A DNA stretch of 64,000 bases from Prunus persica (taxonomy: Eukaryota > Streptophyta > Magnoliopsida > Rosales > Rosaceae): positions 45,352,240 to 45,416,239 of the forward strand of contig NC_034009.1 of NCBI RefSeq assembly GCF_000346465.2, written 5' to 3'. This document shows positions 24,601 through 36,537 of the stretch, piece by piece. Made by a program: the position numbers and the translations under genes. The notes under the pieces are model-generated. The model did no database searches and was not told the origin of the DNA. It saw only the letters and a program-made list of their open reading frames with translations. Numbering within the stretch: the stretch's first letter is position 1; each line of letters begins with the position of its first letter.

Positions 24601-27600
24601 GAAAGTGTCTCTACATAAATCACATGAAAATGAAACCCAAGCAGTGAACTAGTCCACTGCTGGTCTGCAAAGGCTTATTTGAAATCAAGCGTTATCCCAG
24701 AACAAGATTAGAAAGAACTTATCATCATTACAATTAAAACTGTTGTACAAGTGATGAGAATTTAATATAATGGGACCCACTTAGTAATAACTTTTGACCT
24801 TGGATAAAGTAATTGTAACTTGTGTATGTAATTAATTGTGATAGTAGTTGTATTTTTATTTATTGAAGGAAAATGTTCCCTTTACTAACCACCTGCATGC
24901 TGACTGCTTCATTGTGAAGGAAGAGATCACAGACTGGAGAATTGCCCTTTAATATTTTTTAAGGTGTTTGTTCCTGGTGGACTTGCGCATCTTGTTCTCT
25001 TACTTCTCTCCACTCTTAAAGAAAATTCTTTTTCTTAGAATTGAGATAGTAACAGACTGAAGTTCAAAATATTAATGAGCAGATCTCCTCTTGTTTACCG
25101 CTAGATCTATTGATTCTTTGATTCTCATTACTAATCTATGGCTGTATTAATCCCATCAGCTGGGTTCAACATTTGAAGTTTTCTCCAATTTGCAGTAGTT
25201 TAGGGTCAATGCTCGTCTTAAATAGCTGAGTTTTGTTTTTACTATATTATAGTGATGCTTCTGCAGATGAACATGGAACTACTCAAGCAAAAGGCTGATA
25301 TGATAGAGGAGTACTTTTGCATTCATATAGATAAAGATGGAAATTTGTCTAGGCTTCCAGTTATACTTGATCAATACACACCTGACATGGATCGTGTCCC
25401 TGAATTTGTGCTTTGTTTGGGCAACGACGTAAGTTATTTTTTATTTTCTTGGTTATCAAGATTTTCCCATATTTATAACCATATTAGTTTGTGTGGTGAT
25501 TCTGACGCCTTATACTTTGGAAGACAACAACAATACACACTTCTGATGAAAAACATCCCTATTAAATTCAAAATAGATTGGCGGTAGGTGGAGAGGATCA
25601 ATATTTTCTGTATGGGACGCTAAATACTTAATTCGGAGGTTTATATAATTGCTCTCAACTGCCTCTTAATATGTTACAGATTGAATCAAACTTGTGGGTT
25701 GATTAATATCTGGTGACATGGAGTATGTTGATGCTCTTTTTGGGAGGTCAACTTAGAGAGAAGTGGGTTGTCTTCAGGGTGAGGACCTTCGGCAAGGGAA
25801 GAGCTGCTCCGGACACCGGTATGGTGCCGGCCGAAGGCTCTCCGATGCTTAAGTCAGCTAAGAGTGGTAAATTGGCAGAGTAACAGTAAAAGTGAGAGAG
25901 AAGTTACCCTTTTTACTTGGGTACTGTTCCCTATTTATAGGGAAGTGAAAGTGGGAGGTTTGCACAAAGTTTCGATGTGGGACTTTGTGCAAGTCGCTAT
26001 GGTGGCGACACGTGTCCTGGAGATTTGGTTCAGCAGTTTGGGAGCTTCGGTAGGTGTCTGGCACCTCGGAAGAGTGTCTTCCTTCGGTAGGGGAGAAGGC
26101 TTGTCTGCCTTGGTGTTAGTCGTTTTAAGGCTGGATATGCTCGGTTGATTATGAAGTAAACAAAGTAGTAAGAGTAAAACTGGATTAGACAAGCCGATGA
26201 ATTGTGTTGATTTGTGCCAATAAATTTGGAGACCTAGACATACTGAGAAGTGGGTAAAGAGCCTAATAATTTTTGCCACCAAAAAAAAAAAAAAAAAAAA
26301 AAAAAAACATAAAAGGAACAAAGCCTTCCGATTTTGAGATTTTTGTTCTCTACAATCTTTACCTCTTCAACTTGTACAACACACACAGCTTCCATGAAAA
26401 TGACCATATCTCTTCTCTTTTTTTATTATTAATTTAAGTTGAATTTTTTCGGTCATGTCATGATTAGAAAGTAAATAAAACCAATTGATATTTGAATGAT
26501 TTGATCCAGGAGTTCCGACCATAACCTGATTGGTTGGTATTGAATTTTTCAGAATGTTAATCATTCTTTTATGTGGCTTATTAGAAATTTTTTTTTTGGA
26601 CATAATAATAGGATCACAATGATGCATTTATTAATCAAAAGGAGCTTTATTAAGAGTTCATGTGTAACAAAAATTTCATGCATTTTATGTGACTAACATG
26701 CTTCAGAATTGAGTGTTTATGTTGATGTTCTTATCTTGGAGGGACATGTCAATTGTGAGGCTACTCTTGAGCATCCATTTTTCTTTGTTAAGTTAAAATG
26801 CAAAAGTATTTCCAATGTGACACACTGATGAGGAGACCATATAGCTGTCCTATTACTTTTGATATTCTCTATCTTTGCTGAGAAATGTAAATTTTTTGGC
26901 GCTTACTTTAATTTTCCGTTTATTTTTTAGGTTGACTGGGAGGAGGAAAAAAAATGCCTTCAAGTAATTTCAGCTGCACTTGGAAACTTCTATGCCATGC
27001 ATCCTCCTATGTTGCCCAACCCATCTGGTGATGGCTTGCAATTTTACCAAAAGAGAAAACCTTTCAGGAATCCTGAAGAAAGGCTTTCTTGCAGTACTGG
27101 TATGTCTGTTTGCAGCTGGATCTCCACATCTCTGTTTAAAGAGTCGTAATATATTGATTTCCTTTCAGTTTTATAAAGTGATTTTTAATTTTTAGAAGTT
27201 AGTTTGTGCATGATGAAAAAAAATGTTTTAACCTTCCATCAGATGTATTTAGAATTATTTAAGTACAGCTAGAGATATTCAGAAAGAATCTGAGCCAAAT
27301 CACGTGTCAAGATCCAGTGGGAATGACATATGGCTAGGGATTTCAAGAATGAAGAGAACTGATATATTGGAGGCTGATGAGGAATCTTGAGGCGGTGTGA
27401 TTAAAATCAATAGGATGAACATATCGAAGATTATTTCCTAAAAGTTGACTTTGCTTTTAGCGCTCAAGTCAGTAATCATGACAGATTTTTTAGGAATACA
27501 AGGAAAACTCCCACCAAGTTAGGGTGAAAAAATATAGTAACACTAGCAGCACATTCATTGTCAATTTGCAAATCTGCGTTCACAAAATCAATGATCTCCA

Positions 27601-28681
27601 GGCATCTTAAAGTTTTCTTTTGATCTTCTGAAACCTCATAACGTTTGCAGTTTATTGGTACTAAAAACTCCAGCCAGTTACATGGGGATCTCCAGGCGTA
27701 TGATAGATAGTAATCAGCACTCAGTCTCTCTCTGTCTCTCTCTCTCTGTGCTTGTATTTGTCAGAACAAAAACATACTTGAGCATTAATTTCATGCAATT
27801 GAAATCAATTAAATAACACCAATCTGAGCTGGAATGCTTTTTTTTGGTGTGTACAGGAGATGATGTCATGACAGAAAATGAAATCGAGCATGAACTAGTT
27901 GCAGAGGCAGAGACTGCATGGGCCCAGCGCGAGTGGTCTATCCAGCATGTTTTGTTTCCATCAATGAGGCTCTTTTTCAAGCCACCAAATTCTATGGCTA
28001 CAAATGGAACATTTGTCCGGGTAAGCTGCATTTCTTTACCAAAAGTCTATGACATACTTATTAATTGCTTCTAGATTCTTCAGATACCCCTAAAGACTAA
28101 ACTTAACTTCTTAGTGTTCAATTGTCAAGAATCTGTTTTTTTTCTTTTTTCGCATGTAGACGACAATATCTCTCTGTCTGTCCTGTTTAGCCACATGTTG
28201 GTCTCTTTGCTCCCTTTTATACATATGACCATCTGTGTTTCACTATTGTTATCTATTATTGTCTAGTATTATTTTTTATATTTTTATTATTAATATTACT
28301 AATTTTATCATTATTGATGCTGTTGTCACTAATTTTTTTATATTATAAATTCTCGGTTTGTTGGGGAAGTGTTGTTTTGTTTTTTCTTATATTAAAAAAA
28401 CATATTTTCATTAAAGAGGAACAGAACAATATAGAAGATAAGTTGTCCCTGGTCTAGCTAGAAGATGATAGCTCACCGAAACAAGAAAAACAGCGAAACA
28501 TAGCTAAGCAACAAAGATACATGGATGCAGAGCTGCAAAAATTAGTGCATAATGACATCCGTTTTGTAATTGAAATGATATGGGAATCTTGCAATTTGTA
28601 TATCTGAAAATCGAGGATATCCTTTGCTCTTTGTAGGTAGCTTCACTCGAGAAACTATACAGGATTTTTGAAAGATGCTAA
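15657..28681 (+). CDS. MLH1: DNA mismatch repair protein MLH1
   Basis: Sixteen coding exons join in phase with GT-AG borders: 15657-15896, 16035-16207, 16361-16433, 16679-16813, 16932-17142, 18575-18723, 19333-19431, 21286-21355, 21499-21634, 22359-22453, 22548-22656, 23648-23813, 25267-25428, 26931-27099, 27857-28020, 28637-28681. They total 2196 nt (731 aa plus stop), close to the 737 aa of Arabidopsis MLH1. GHKL ATPase motifs are intact: ENSLDA (48-53), DDGHGI (near 74-79), TSK (93-95) and GFRGEAL (109-115). The middle part has the usual variable linker and [20 protein letters not shown]. The C-terminal dimerisation domain ends in FERC, the conserved MLH1 tail that completes the endonuclease site of its PMS1 partner. 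MLH1 forms MutL heterodimers in the nucleus, acting in mismatch repair and, with MLH3, in meiotic crossing over. I see no break in the frame. The gene is about 13 kb because several introns hold repeats. Confidence 0.97.
19836..20507. mobile_element. Foldback element in MLH1 intron 7
   Basis: Arms of about 170 bp are inverse complements: the left begins GGCAAAAAGTCACTTTTGG and the right ends with its complement, CCAAAAATGACTTTTAGCC. Both contain AAGCAATTCAAGGACAAT and ATTTCGGTCCAATCTTGCA (or complement). The element is flanked by a 7-bp repeat GTATTTA (19829-19835 and 20508-20514). The C-rich centre encodes no recognised protein. Arm length and target duplication suggest a Mutator-like non-autonomous element, but the class is not settled. 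Confidence 0.75.
25769..26244. mobile_element. 476-bp insertion in MLH1 intron 13 with 11-bp flanking repeat
   Basis: The 11-bp word GAGAAGTGGGT is found at both 25758-25768 and 26245-26255, as expected of a target-site duplication. The enclosed DNA starts TGTCTTCAGGG, carries AGACA 4 nt before the right repeat, is more G+C-rich than the intron, and contains CTATTTATAGGG (a TATA-like palindrome, about 25930). No coding frame has a known domain. It could be a Mutator-type element or an LTR-like piece; class unknown. Confidence 0.55.
26281..26306. repeat. Poly-A run
   Basis: About 26 A residues in MLH1 intron 13, shortly after the 476-bp insertion. Confidence 0.9.
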
Positions 28682-29748
28682 TGCCACTGATCAGCGTCAT
28701 GACAGAAGATGGTGCAGAGGAGGGTCATGTTTACAGGCTCATGCGTTCAGCTTACTTTCAATGCACTACATGGTTCCTTATGCTCACTGTAATTGGTTTT
28801 GTACAGGACTCTGGGTTTGGTGATATTAAAATTTTGTGAGAAAACCAGTCAGGAGCATTGTTTTCCCTTCAAAGTGGTGTATATTATAATTAGTTTAAAA
28901 TCTATAAAAATCCTTTTTGAGTTTTGACAGTGGCGTTCATCTGTGTTTCATATTTTTGTAACCCAATTTTTGAATGGGATTGAACATATAATCCTATTCG
29001 GCTGTTTCATGCTAGGATACACTTAGCTTCATTAGAATATAAACAAAAAGAGCCGGCGAGAAGATTGTAGCTCAAGTGGTTAGGAGCATTCACTTAAGTT
29101 TTTTCTTTTCGATTTGACTAGCACCCAAAAGTAAATCAAAGATTGTCCTCAATGTTCCGAATTAAAGCATGACTAATGCAAGAAATAAGATGGCTGAGGA
29201 TGGTACATGGAACTCGGAACTCGCCTTTTCAATTTCCTTGAAATTATTCATAAAATGAACCACATATATATATTCCAAGAGAACTCAATAAACCGATTAA
29301 GGGGTACGAATTTCTGCAGCTGATTTTTGGTTGAAAATATGCAAGATCATTTATCTAAAACCTTCCAACTTATATTTTTTTGAGTAAATTTAGGTTTTAG
29401 CCACAAAAAAAAACTTTCACTTTTGGAAAAAGCCAAAAATTTTCTGAAAAAGACAGAAAAACCCCTCAACTTTTAAACCAAAGACATGCATATGTAAAGA
29501 ATTTTTTAGGAAATCCAAAAATAGATAAGGGCATTTTTGTCAATTTTGGATGCTTTTAAAAATATTTCTCTCTCCTTTGGCCTTTTCCAAAATATTCATT
29601 ATCCAAGTACCTTTTTGGTTTACAACACGTTATCTCCAATTTTCTGTTATTCTATTACTTCTCTATTAACGCGTTGCCTCATGAAAACAACATAACCATT
29701 TCCTTTGTTAGCTCACACATTTTTCAGTCGCATTTGGGAGAGATTGTG
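28493..29748 (+). repeat. Duplicated block, copy 1 (MLH1 last exon and 3' flank)
   Basis: Matches 31364-32438 with few substitutions from GCGAAACATAGCTAAGC to the GGAGAGA word near 29742. Copy 1 contains the real MLH1 exon 16 (28637-28681), its 3' UTR region, and the ~205-bp dispersed element at 29382-29592, which copy 2 lacks. Confidence 0.9.
29382..29592 (+). repeat. ~205-bp dispersed element, copy B
   Basis: Inverse-orientation match of 3014-3220. The duplicated block at 31364-32438 has the flanking sequences joined directly (near 32280) with nothing of the element between them, so this is an insertion into copy 1 or a precise loss from copy 2. Confidence 0.8.
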
Positions 29749-30456
29749 TTTCCCTCTTTTTGGCCGAGGCGGCCGACGGAAGGAACTTTTGGTCCTTCTT
29801 TTGAGTGCGGAGCGTGCCACCACCAAACCACGAATTTGGGCTTGAATGGAATGTGAGTAGATGGATGTGTTGTGCTTCTAACTTTTGATCAAACGATTGA
29901 TCAGCCAAGCAAGGAACTTCATCTTGGCCTAGATTCTTTCACTTCCTCGAGCTCGAGGATGGTTAGGCTTCGTACGAATGTTTTTGTGATTTTTAGGGTT
30001 TTAAGTAAAAATAGTGCAATTAAACTAAATGTGTGTTTAAACGTAAAGACAAGAATTGAAGTGCGATAAAGTAAATCAAAGCGATAAATGAAGTAAGAAC
30101 GAGATAAAAAGCGATAAGAACGATAAAAATGATAAAAATAATAAACTAAAATAAACTCGCAATTAAACTTAATAAAAGTGCGATAACAATGAAAAGTAAA
30201 GCAATTGAAATAGACTTGAATTAAAATGACAAGAAAATATAAATTGAACAAGAATTTAAATTACACTAGGAAAAGGAAGAACTCGCCACACTAGGTGCTT
30301 GAAAAGTAAAATCATAAGTTTATGAAAAGAAAAGTGCCAAACGAAAGATAGGTTTGTTTGTCTGATGTTTTTTGGGCTAGCCATTGAATGGCCAAATGTC
30401 AACTCTTTTAAAAATCCTTCCTTTCGAGGCGCCCCTAAATCCGTGGGATTGCAATG
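29749..30456. other. Intergenic DNA with degenerate GCGATAA repeats
   Basis: No gene recognised. Between about 30062 and 30190 the word (A)GCGATAA and variants (ACGATAA, ATGATAA) recur many times in an A-rich strand. The stretch looks like non-coding retroelement DNA, but I cannot classify it. Confidence 0.5.
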
Positions 30457-31350
30457 AAGTAGATTTCCTATTGAAATTTGTAATTATTTTCTGTTGCATG
30501 ATTTATTTCCTTATGCCTCTGCCTCTATCTCCATCTCCATCTCTTCCTCAGGTTTCAAGGTTGCATATGCACTTCTCTGATTTTGGGCACATAACCAAAA
30601 CACAGTCGGTTACAACCACAGCCCAGAAAACGGGATGGAGTTTTGGCAAGTGATGTTGTTTTAACCGGCATTGGGGTGTTGGTCTACTTAAAGGGCACTA
30701 ATTGTTAGCTATTGGGCCCCGTTTGGTTCACGGAACGAATTTGAAGGGAAATAATTTCCCATGTCATTTCCCAATGGACGGGAAATGGAAAATTTATTTC
30801 CCACATTTGGTAATGCTGGAAAAGTAACCGGGAGATATCACTTTATTTCCTTTCCCATGTTTGTTTTAAGTATGAATGGAAAACAAAGTTTGTATAAATT
30901 TTTTGTATAAATTTTCAATTATACCCATATTAAATCAAATAAAAAAAGAATGCATTTAATAATATATTATAATTCTAGTTAATGGGGACAAAATGGTCAT
31001 GAAAAATATTTATTTAATATTGGCTCATTTTCTCAAACTTTCACATGAGGAGGGAAAACAAAATCCAAGTTGGAAGGATGACTTCACTTCCCCCCTTACT
31101 TTCATATTGGCCAGACAACGATTTCGTATACCTGAACTTACTAAACATGGGAAAGCAATTTGATTTCCTATTTCCAAGTCTCATTTCCCATGAACCAAAT
31201 GGGGCATTGATATGATTGTAAACAGTTAATGAGTTAGGTGTGCAAGGCACGGGAGTTGTTAGTAGTGTATGTGAATTAGTTAAATAACTGTATAAAGTGT
31301 AATAGTACTGTAGATTAAAAGATTAAGAAATACAGAAATCAAGATTGCTA
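30457..31350 (+). mobile_element. Old copia-type LTR relic carrying a nested MITE
   Basis: Segments 30457-30715 and 31207-31350 match the LTR relics at 41925-42210 and 53640-53800 (shared words: GGAGTTTTGG, GTGTGCAAGGCACG, AGTTGTTAGTAGTGT, AAGAAATACAGAAATC). A separate element (30716-31206) interrupts it. The LTR end is lost at the junction with the duplicated MLH1 block at 31350. Confidence 0.65.
30716..31206. mobile_element. MITE inside the LTR relic
   Basis: The ends are inverted repeats: GCCCCGTTTGGTTCA on the left and TGAACCAAATGGGGC on the right. Flanks read ATTGG and ATTGA, a possible 4-bp target duplication. The interior is A+T-rich and non-coding. The right part of the same MITE recurs within another LTR relic at 53571-53650. 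Confidence 0.65.
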
Positions 31351-31363
31351 AGCAACAAAGATA

Positions 31364-32438
31364 GCGAAACATAGCTAAGCAACAAAGATACATAGAAGCA
31401 GAGCCGCAAAAATTAGTGCATAAAAGAATTCCAATTATACAATATAGCTTGAGAAGAACTATCCCTAAATTCCAAACATAAAGACATCCGTTTTGTAATT
31501 GAAATGATATGGGAATCTTGCAGTTTGTAAATCTGAAATGATATCCTTTGCTTTTTGTAGGTAGCTTCACTCGAGAAACTATACAGGATTTTTGAAAGAT
31601 GCTAATGCCACTGATCAGCGTCATGACAGAAGATAGTGCAGAGGAGGATTCGATGCACTACATGGTTCCTTATGCTCACTGTAATTGGTTTTGTACAGGA
31701 CTCTGGGTATGGTGATATTAAAATTTTGTGAGAAAACACCCTTTTCCAAGTTTGTTTTCCCTTCAAAGTGGTGTATATTATAATTAGTTTAAAATCTAAA
31801 AAAATCCTTTTTGAGTTTTGAAAGTGGCGTCCATCTGTGTTTCATATGCTTGTAACCTAATTTTTGAATGGGATTGAACATATCATCCTATTCGGCTGTT
31901 TCATGCTAGGATACACTTAGCTTCATTAGAATATAAACTACAAGAGCTGGCGAGGAGATTGTAGCTCAAGTGGTTAGGAACATTCACTTAAATTTTTTCT
32001 TTTCGACTTGGCTAGCGCCCAAAAGTAAATCAAAGATTGTTATCAATGTTGTGAATTAAAGCATGACTAATGCAAGAAATAAGATGGCTGAGGATGGTAC
32101 ATGGAACTCGCTTTTTCAATTTCCTTGAAATTATTCAAAAAATGAACCACATAATTTTTATATATATGAAGAAATTCAAAGAGAACTCAATAAACTGCTT
32201 AAGGGGTGGGAATTTCTGCAGCCGATTTTTGGTTGAAAATATGCAAGATCATATATCTAAAACCTTCCAACTTATATTTTTTGTCATATTCATTATCCAA
32301 GTCCCTTTTTGGTTTACAACACATTATCTCCAATTTTTTATTATTTTATTTCTCTATTAACGCGCTGCCTCATGAAACAACATAACCATTTCCTTTGTTA
32401 GCTCACGCATTTTTCAGTTGCATTTAGGAGAGACTATG
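31364..32438 (+). repeat. Duplicated block, copy 2 (MLH1 3' region)
   Basis: Second copy of 28493-29748. It has about 50 extra bases near 31424-31480 and lacks the ~205-bp element. It is separated from copy 1 by copia LTR and MITE sequences. Confidence 0.9.
31561..31605 (+). pseudogene. Duplicate of MLH1 exon 16
   Basis: The 45 nt are identical to the true last exon, including the acceptor TTTTTGTAG before it, the [14 protein letters not shown] frame and the stop. It has no other MLH1 exons beside it. By itself it is a pseudo-exon, but since its acceptor is intact it could serve as an alternative terminal exon of MLH1. Confidence 0.85.
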
Positions 32439-34480
32439 TAAGCCTGTCATTTGGCAAATGCACATTTTATTCATGTGATGGTTTCTTTGTGTTAATTTTT
32501 TTTCCAATACAAGCTATAGTTTAAATTACGAAGGAAAGAGAGGTTTCATACACACACACACACATTACTAAGATGCTATGGGGATTCGAACTTGAAACAC
32601 TGGTCTGTAAATCAAAGTAATTTTCCACTGAGCTAGACTCCGTAGACTGTGTGTTTTTATTATTAAATTTCCTCAAAACGGAGTATATCATTAGAACCAG
32701 AATATCATAACTGTAGTACAAAGAAATACAAAGAAAATGAAACTGATGGACCCTCAAGATTTATAGGCAAAACTCTACGCAAGAGGAGCTTGGGGCTTGA
32801 TCAACCATGTAGAGCTTATGTTTAAGCCTCACCCTTAGGGAGTCACTTAGCAGACTCTTTAGGAACGCCTTTGAGATTATCTTTGCAGACTCTTTAAGAG
32901 TGCCTTCCCCCAACTCAAAGTCATCATTTGAGAGTAGGGGAAATATCCGTTCACATTCACACCATTCCTGCATAAATGTACATCAATGATGATCATATCT
33001 ATGATTTTCTCCTTCGAGAATTTGGTTTTTTTTTTTTTTTATGAAAAAAAAAATGTATGACCTATCTTTTTTAAAGAATAGAATAGAAATTTCATTAATC
33101 TTCTAGGAACAGTGCAAAAGAACCTGCACGTAAGAACGCAATTTCATTAAAACCTTCTCACATAAAACCATATTAGAAACCCTTGGGTAAGAAAAAGAGT
33201 GTCACACATGCATTCGACTACCAAAAGAGTCAAAATAAACAAAGACCAAACGAAATAACGCAGAGCACAACTACAAGCCCAACAAATAACATTCCGCCAC
33301 AACATAATACTGTCAAAGAAGAACTTCTATTCTCGCATAATTCTTTGAACAGTGCTGAAAAGGGAGAGCATGTGGACTACATTCATAACGTCTTAATGAA
33401 AATAGACCTATATCTAAGAAGCCCTTAATTTTTGAGTTTAATTGGTCAATATGGCAATGACTCAACAGTTAATCAACAACTCATGAGTCTCAGTACTAGC
33501 AGCAAGGCCATCCTGCAGTCACCTAGCTATTCTGTCTCTAATAAGACCCCCACCTCCAATTCTTCTAATTGATGACCAATATCATAGGAAAAAAGAAAAG
33601 GTGAGAACCCAAATCTCAATACATTTATTAACATGAGTTCCCCCTATCATTTCAATTGGCACATCAATATTCAGAGTACTTCATTTGATATTAGATTTTT
33701 GGCTAACCAATTAGCTCTTTTTGATGCTAATAAAAGTCCTATGTAATTGGGAACATGTGGGTTTCATTTAATTATATTTTATAAAATTACTTGAATATCC
33801 CTACCACATCAGTTGAGATAACGATTTTTTGTTGAAAATTCATGGCACAGGTCAACCTTAGTAACAGAATGAAAGTTAAGGGAGTAATTTGAGCCATTAC
33901 AAAAGTCAAGGGGCAATCTGAGACACTTTGTAAACCACATGAGGTATTTGAATAAATAACCCTATATAAAATGCAGTTGTATGAAAAATGGATATCAAAC
34001 TTACTGTGGAGAAAGAGGGTTCCAACTCTCAAGGGGCCAAAAGCAGAGATATAATGTTTTTTTGTTAGTTTTGTAATGGGTATTTTTGTAACAAAGTGGG
34101 CTGGGCAGGTTTTGGGTTTTTATGTGAAAAATTGGGTTTGGGTATCTAGTAATATTATTGCTGACAGGACCCGATCCAAATTCCGCTTTGGAATCCGAAC
34201 CAGACCCTGTGCGTGTCCGACACCTGGCGAATGTCGGGCACAAATGACCTATTTGCCCCTCTACACAAAACATGATAAAATAACAAGGTTGACTTCTACC
34301 GAAAAATCGGCCAGAGTTTCCCTTGTAACTGGCTCAATATCAAAATATTTTCACCTGCCAAACAAGTACATATATATACAACCAACAGCCAGCATACGTA
34401 TATATAAATTCCAACAGTTCAGGTGTCAATCTATGGCAAAACATCAGAGCGACTACTAAGAATTTACAAAGGAGTGAATC
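32439..34480. other. Intergenic DNA
   Basis: No supported gene. It includes a SINE-like piece (32530-32641) and poly-T/poly-A runs near 33025-33055. Short open frames (such as 32761-32973 minus and 33183-33428 plus) show no domain and have no splice context. Confidence 0.6.
32530..32641 (-). mobile_element. tRNA-derived SINE-like element
   Basis: On the minus strand a box A (TAGCTCAGTGG, plus 32625-32635) is followed about 43 nt later by a box B (AGTTCGAATCC, plus 32582-32592), and then by a (GT)n tract. This is the usual arrangement of a plant tRNA-derived SINE. The acceptor and anticodon stems of a real tRNA are not present. Confidence 0.55.
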
Positions 34481-36430
34481 TTTTTACAAAACAAAATCCT
34501 ACATCAAAAAAGGCGCGGAAGATGGGAAGTGGCCCGGTGGTGGATTCCTGTGCACGTCTACTGCATAGGGGTGCAAAACAACAAAAAGGGTGAGTGGACC
34601 CAAAACAAAATTTAGAAAATAGTATATGAACGTACTAACCCCACTGTAAAAACAGTTATACAAACTAACTTATTTTCTTTATTTCTGAAATCAATGCATG
34701 TATATAACTATACATTTGAAAACAGTTGAAAACTATCACCTAGGTGTACCCTTATTTTCGTCAAATCCTTATATCCGTCAATTCCTTGCATCACCATGGG
34801 TGACACATACTCGCAGGTCTCAGTGACACGAAGTTAGTATGAGCCGCAACTCGCAGGATGCAGGGGACCGTAGTTCACCTGATCCGCATTACTCGCTCCA
34901 CACGAGTTCGAGTACCAAGGAACTCGTAGGGCAACTGTCAAGCATGCTGACTAAACTGAAGGCAACAAATATAATCCGAAGGCAACATTTAATCTCTGGA
35001 TACAAGGTTATTTAGGAAAATATAAAATTTCTGAAGAAAATCTATTGGATAACTGAATTCCTGTAACCTTTAAAATTCTGCTGGCATTTATCTGATAATT
35101 AACGAGAATATCTTTTTCTATATTCTTTAAAGGAGATTTCACTCGGCAGCATGCAACATAAAATATGTAACAGAATAAAACAGCTTATAACTGAAACTGA
35201 ACTGCTTAACTGAAACTAAACTGCTTAAATTCATTTATAAAAATAAAGAGTCTACTCACAGATAGTCCGTGCTCGCTGGACCTCTTGAAGGTCCCTCCTG
35301 CGGGTCAACTGGTGCCCGGGTGCCTGATTCAATGACTATAATATTCTATTAATACAATATAGTATTATATTCAAAATCCTACCCCCAGCTCCTAAACGTA
35401 CGTGCATCAATTTAAAGTTATCCTTATGCCCATAACAGCTTTCCTTCCACGTGGGATAGTTTAGCGGTATCTTGGGACTCAAATAGCGCTAAAGTCCAAA
35501 AAGTCAATCCGGGACCCCACGGGTCCATGACCTCACAATATGATCCGGATGCCGCTAGAAGGTCCAATATATCTAGGACACATGTCCTCGAGGGTATTGG
35601 TATCGATCGGACGGTCAGATTAAGCACGATCGTGTAATCGCATAATTTCTAAACCCTAGCCCTAGGGTTCGCGATTTCGGAGTATCCAGAACTCCGATTC
35701 ACGATCCGTCAAATCCTACACGTTTCTAAAATTATATAGAGTAACATATCTGAAATTGATTACGATCCAATGGCTCAACAGGATTGAACCCAAAAATCGC
35801 ACAATATGGAAAATCCGTTCGAGGCTCAAACGGTATCCAAATTGAGATCCGCAAATTCCCACACGCTCGTGACAACCTAAGGACCGCATCAAGACACAGT
35901 GCCACTGCACTACCCTCAACCACGCGCCGCCGCACGCGCTGGCAGCGATGGGTGTCCAAAGCGATTACGCATCGCCGGAAAATCTCAAAACCAATGCTCC
36001 AAACTCCTACCTAGGTATAACACCATATTTGGAACCACTTTTGTTCTTGGACCTACCCCAAAAACTGACCGAAAGTGGCCGAACACGGAGGCCGTAAATC
36101 GGCCTAATTTCCAATTCGAAAATTCATTATCTACACTGAGAATCGATTAATTCCTACCCAACAGGCAGCTAGAACAGCTCGAGAGGGTCAAAATTCATAC
36201 CTGGCTCGTCCGATTTGGTTGAGAAATGAGAGAGAACGACGGTCGTGAAATTCCAGTCACACCCGCTCGGTTTTCTGCAGTTTCCGGCGGCAGGAGTGGT
36301 TGACGGCGACGGAAACCGGGTGGGACGAGAAGAGGAGGCGATGACGGTTCGAACAAGACCGGTCTCGTGGCCGGTGGTGGTCTGTGGCGGCGATGGCGTC
36401 ACAACGAAGAATCGAAGGGGGAGGAAGTAG
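34481..36430. other. Unclassified G+C-richer block, probably repeat-derived
   Basis: Markedly richer in G+C than its surroundings, particularly 35260-36430. Several frames are open but none has a recognisable domain or codon pattern. On the minus strand it would read from a GA-rich microsatellite leader (36439-36537) into a CDS-like but stop-interrupted stretch. It looks like a non-autonomous retroelement or a decayed gene; I cannot tell which. Confidence 0.35.
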
Positions 36431-36438
36431 CGCGACAG

Positions 36439-36513
<75 letters not shown>

Positions 36514-36537
36514 GTGAGTGAGTGAGTGAGTGAGTGA
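36439..36537. repeat. (GA)n followed by (GAGT)n microsatellite
   Basis: About 35 GA units run directly into about seven GAGT/TGAG units, almost 100 bp in all. Confidence 0.95.

Noticed and set aside
25935..26321. 128-codon minus-strand frame in MLH1 intron 13
   Set aside because: It begins in a poly-A run and runs through the 476-bp insertion; no homology recognised.
29068..29100. Another SINE (GTAGCTCAAGTGGTTAGGAG)
   Set aside because: A good box A is present, but no acceptable box B follows; not enough to call.
34001..34459. Open frames on both strands
   Set aside because: Low support; no domain or start context.
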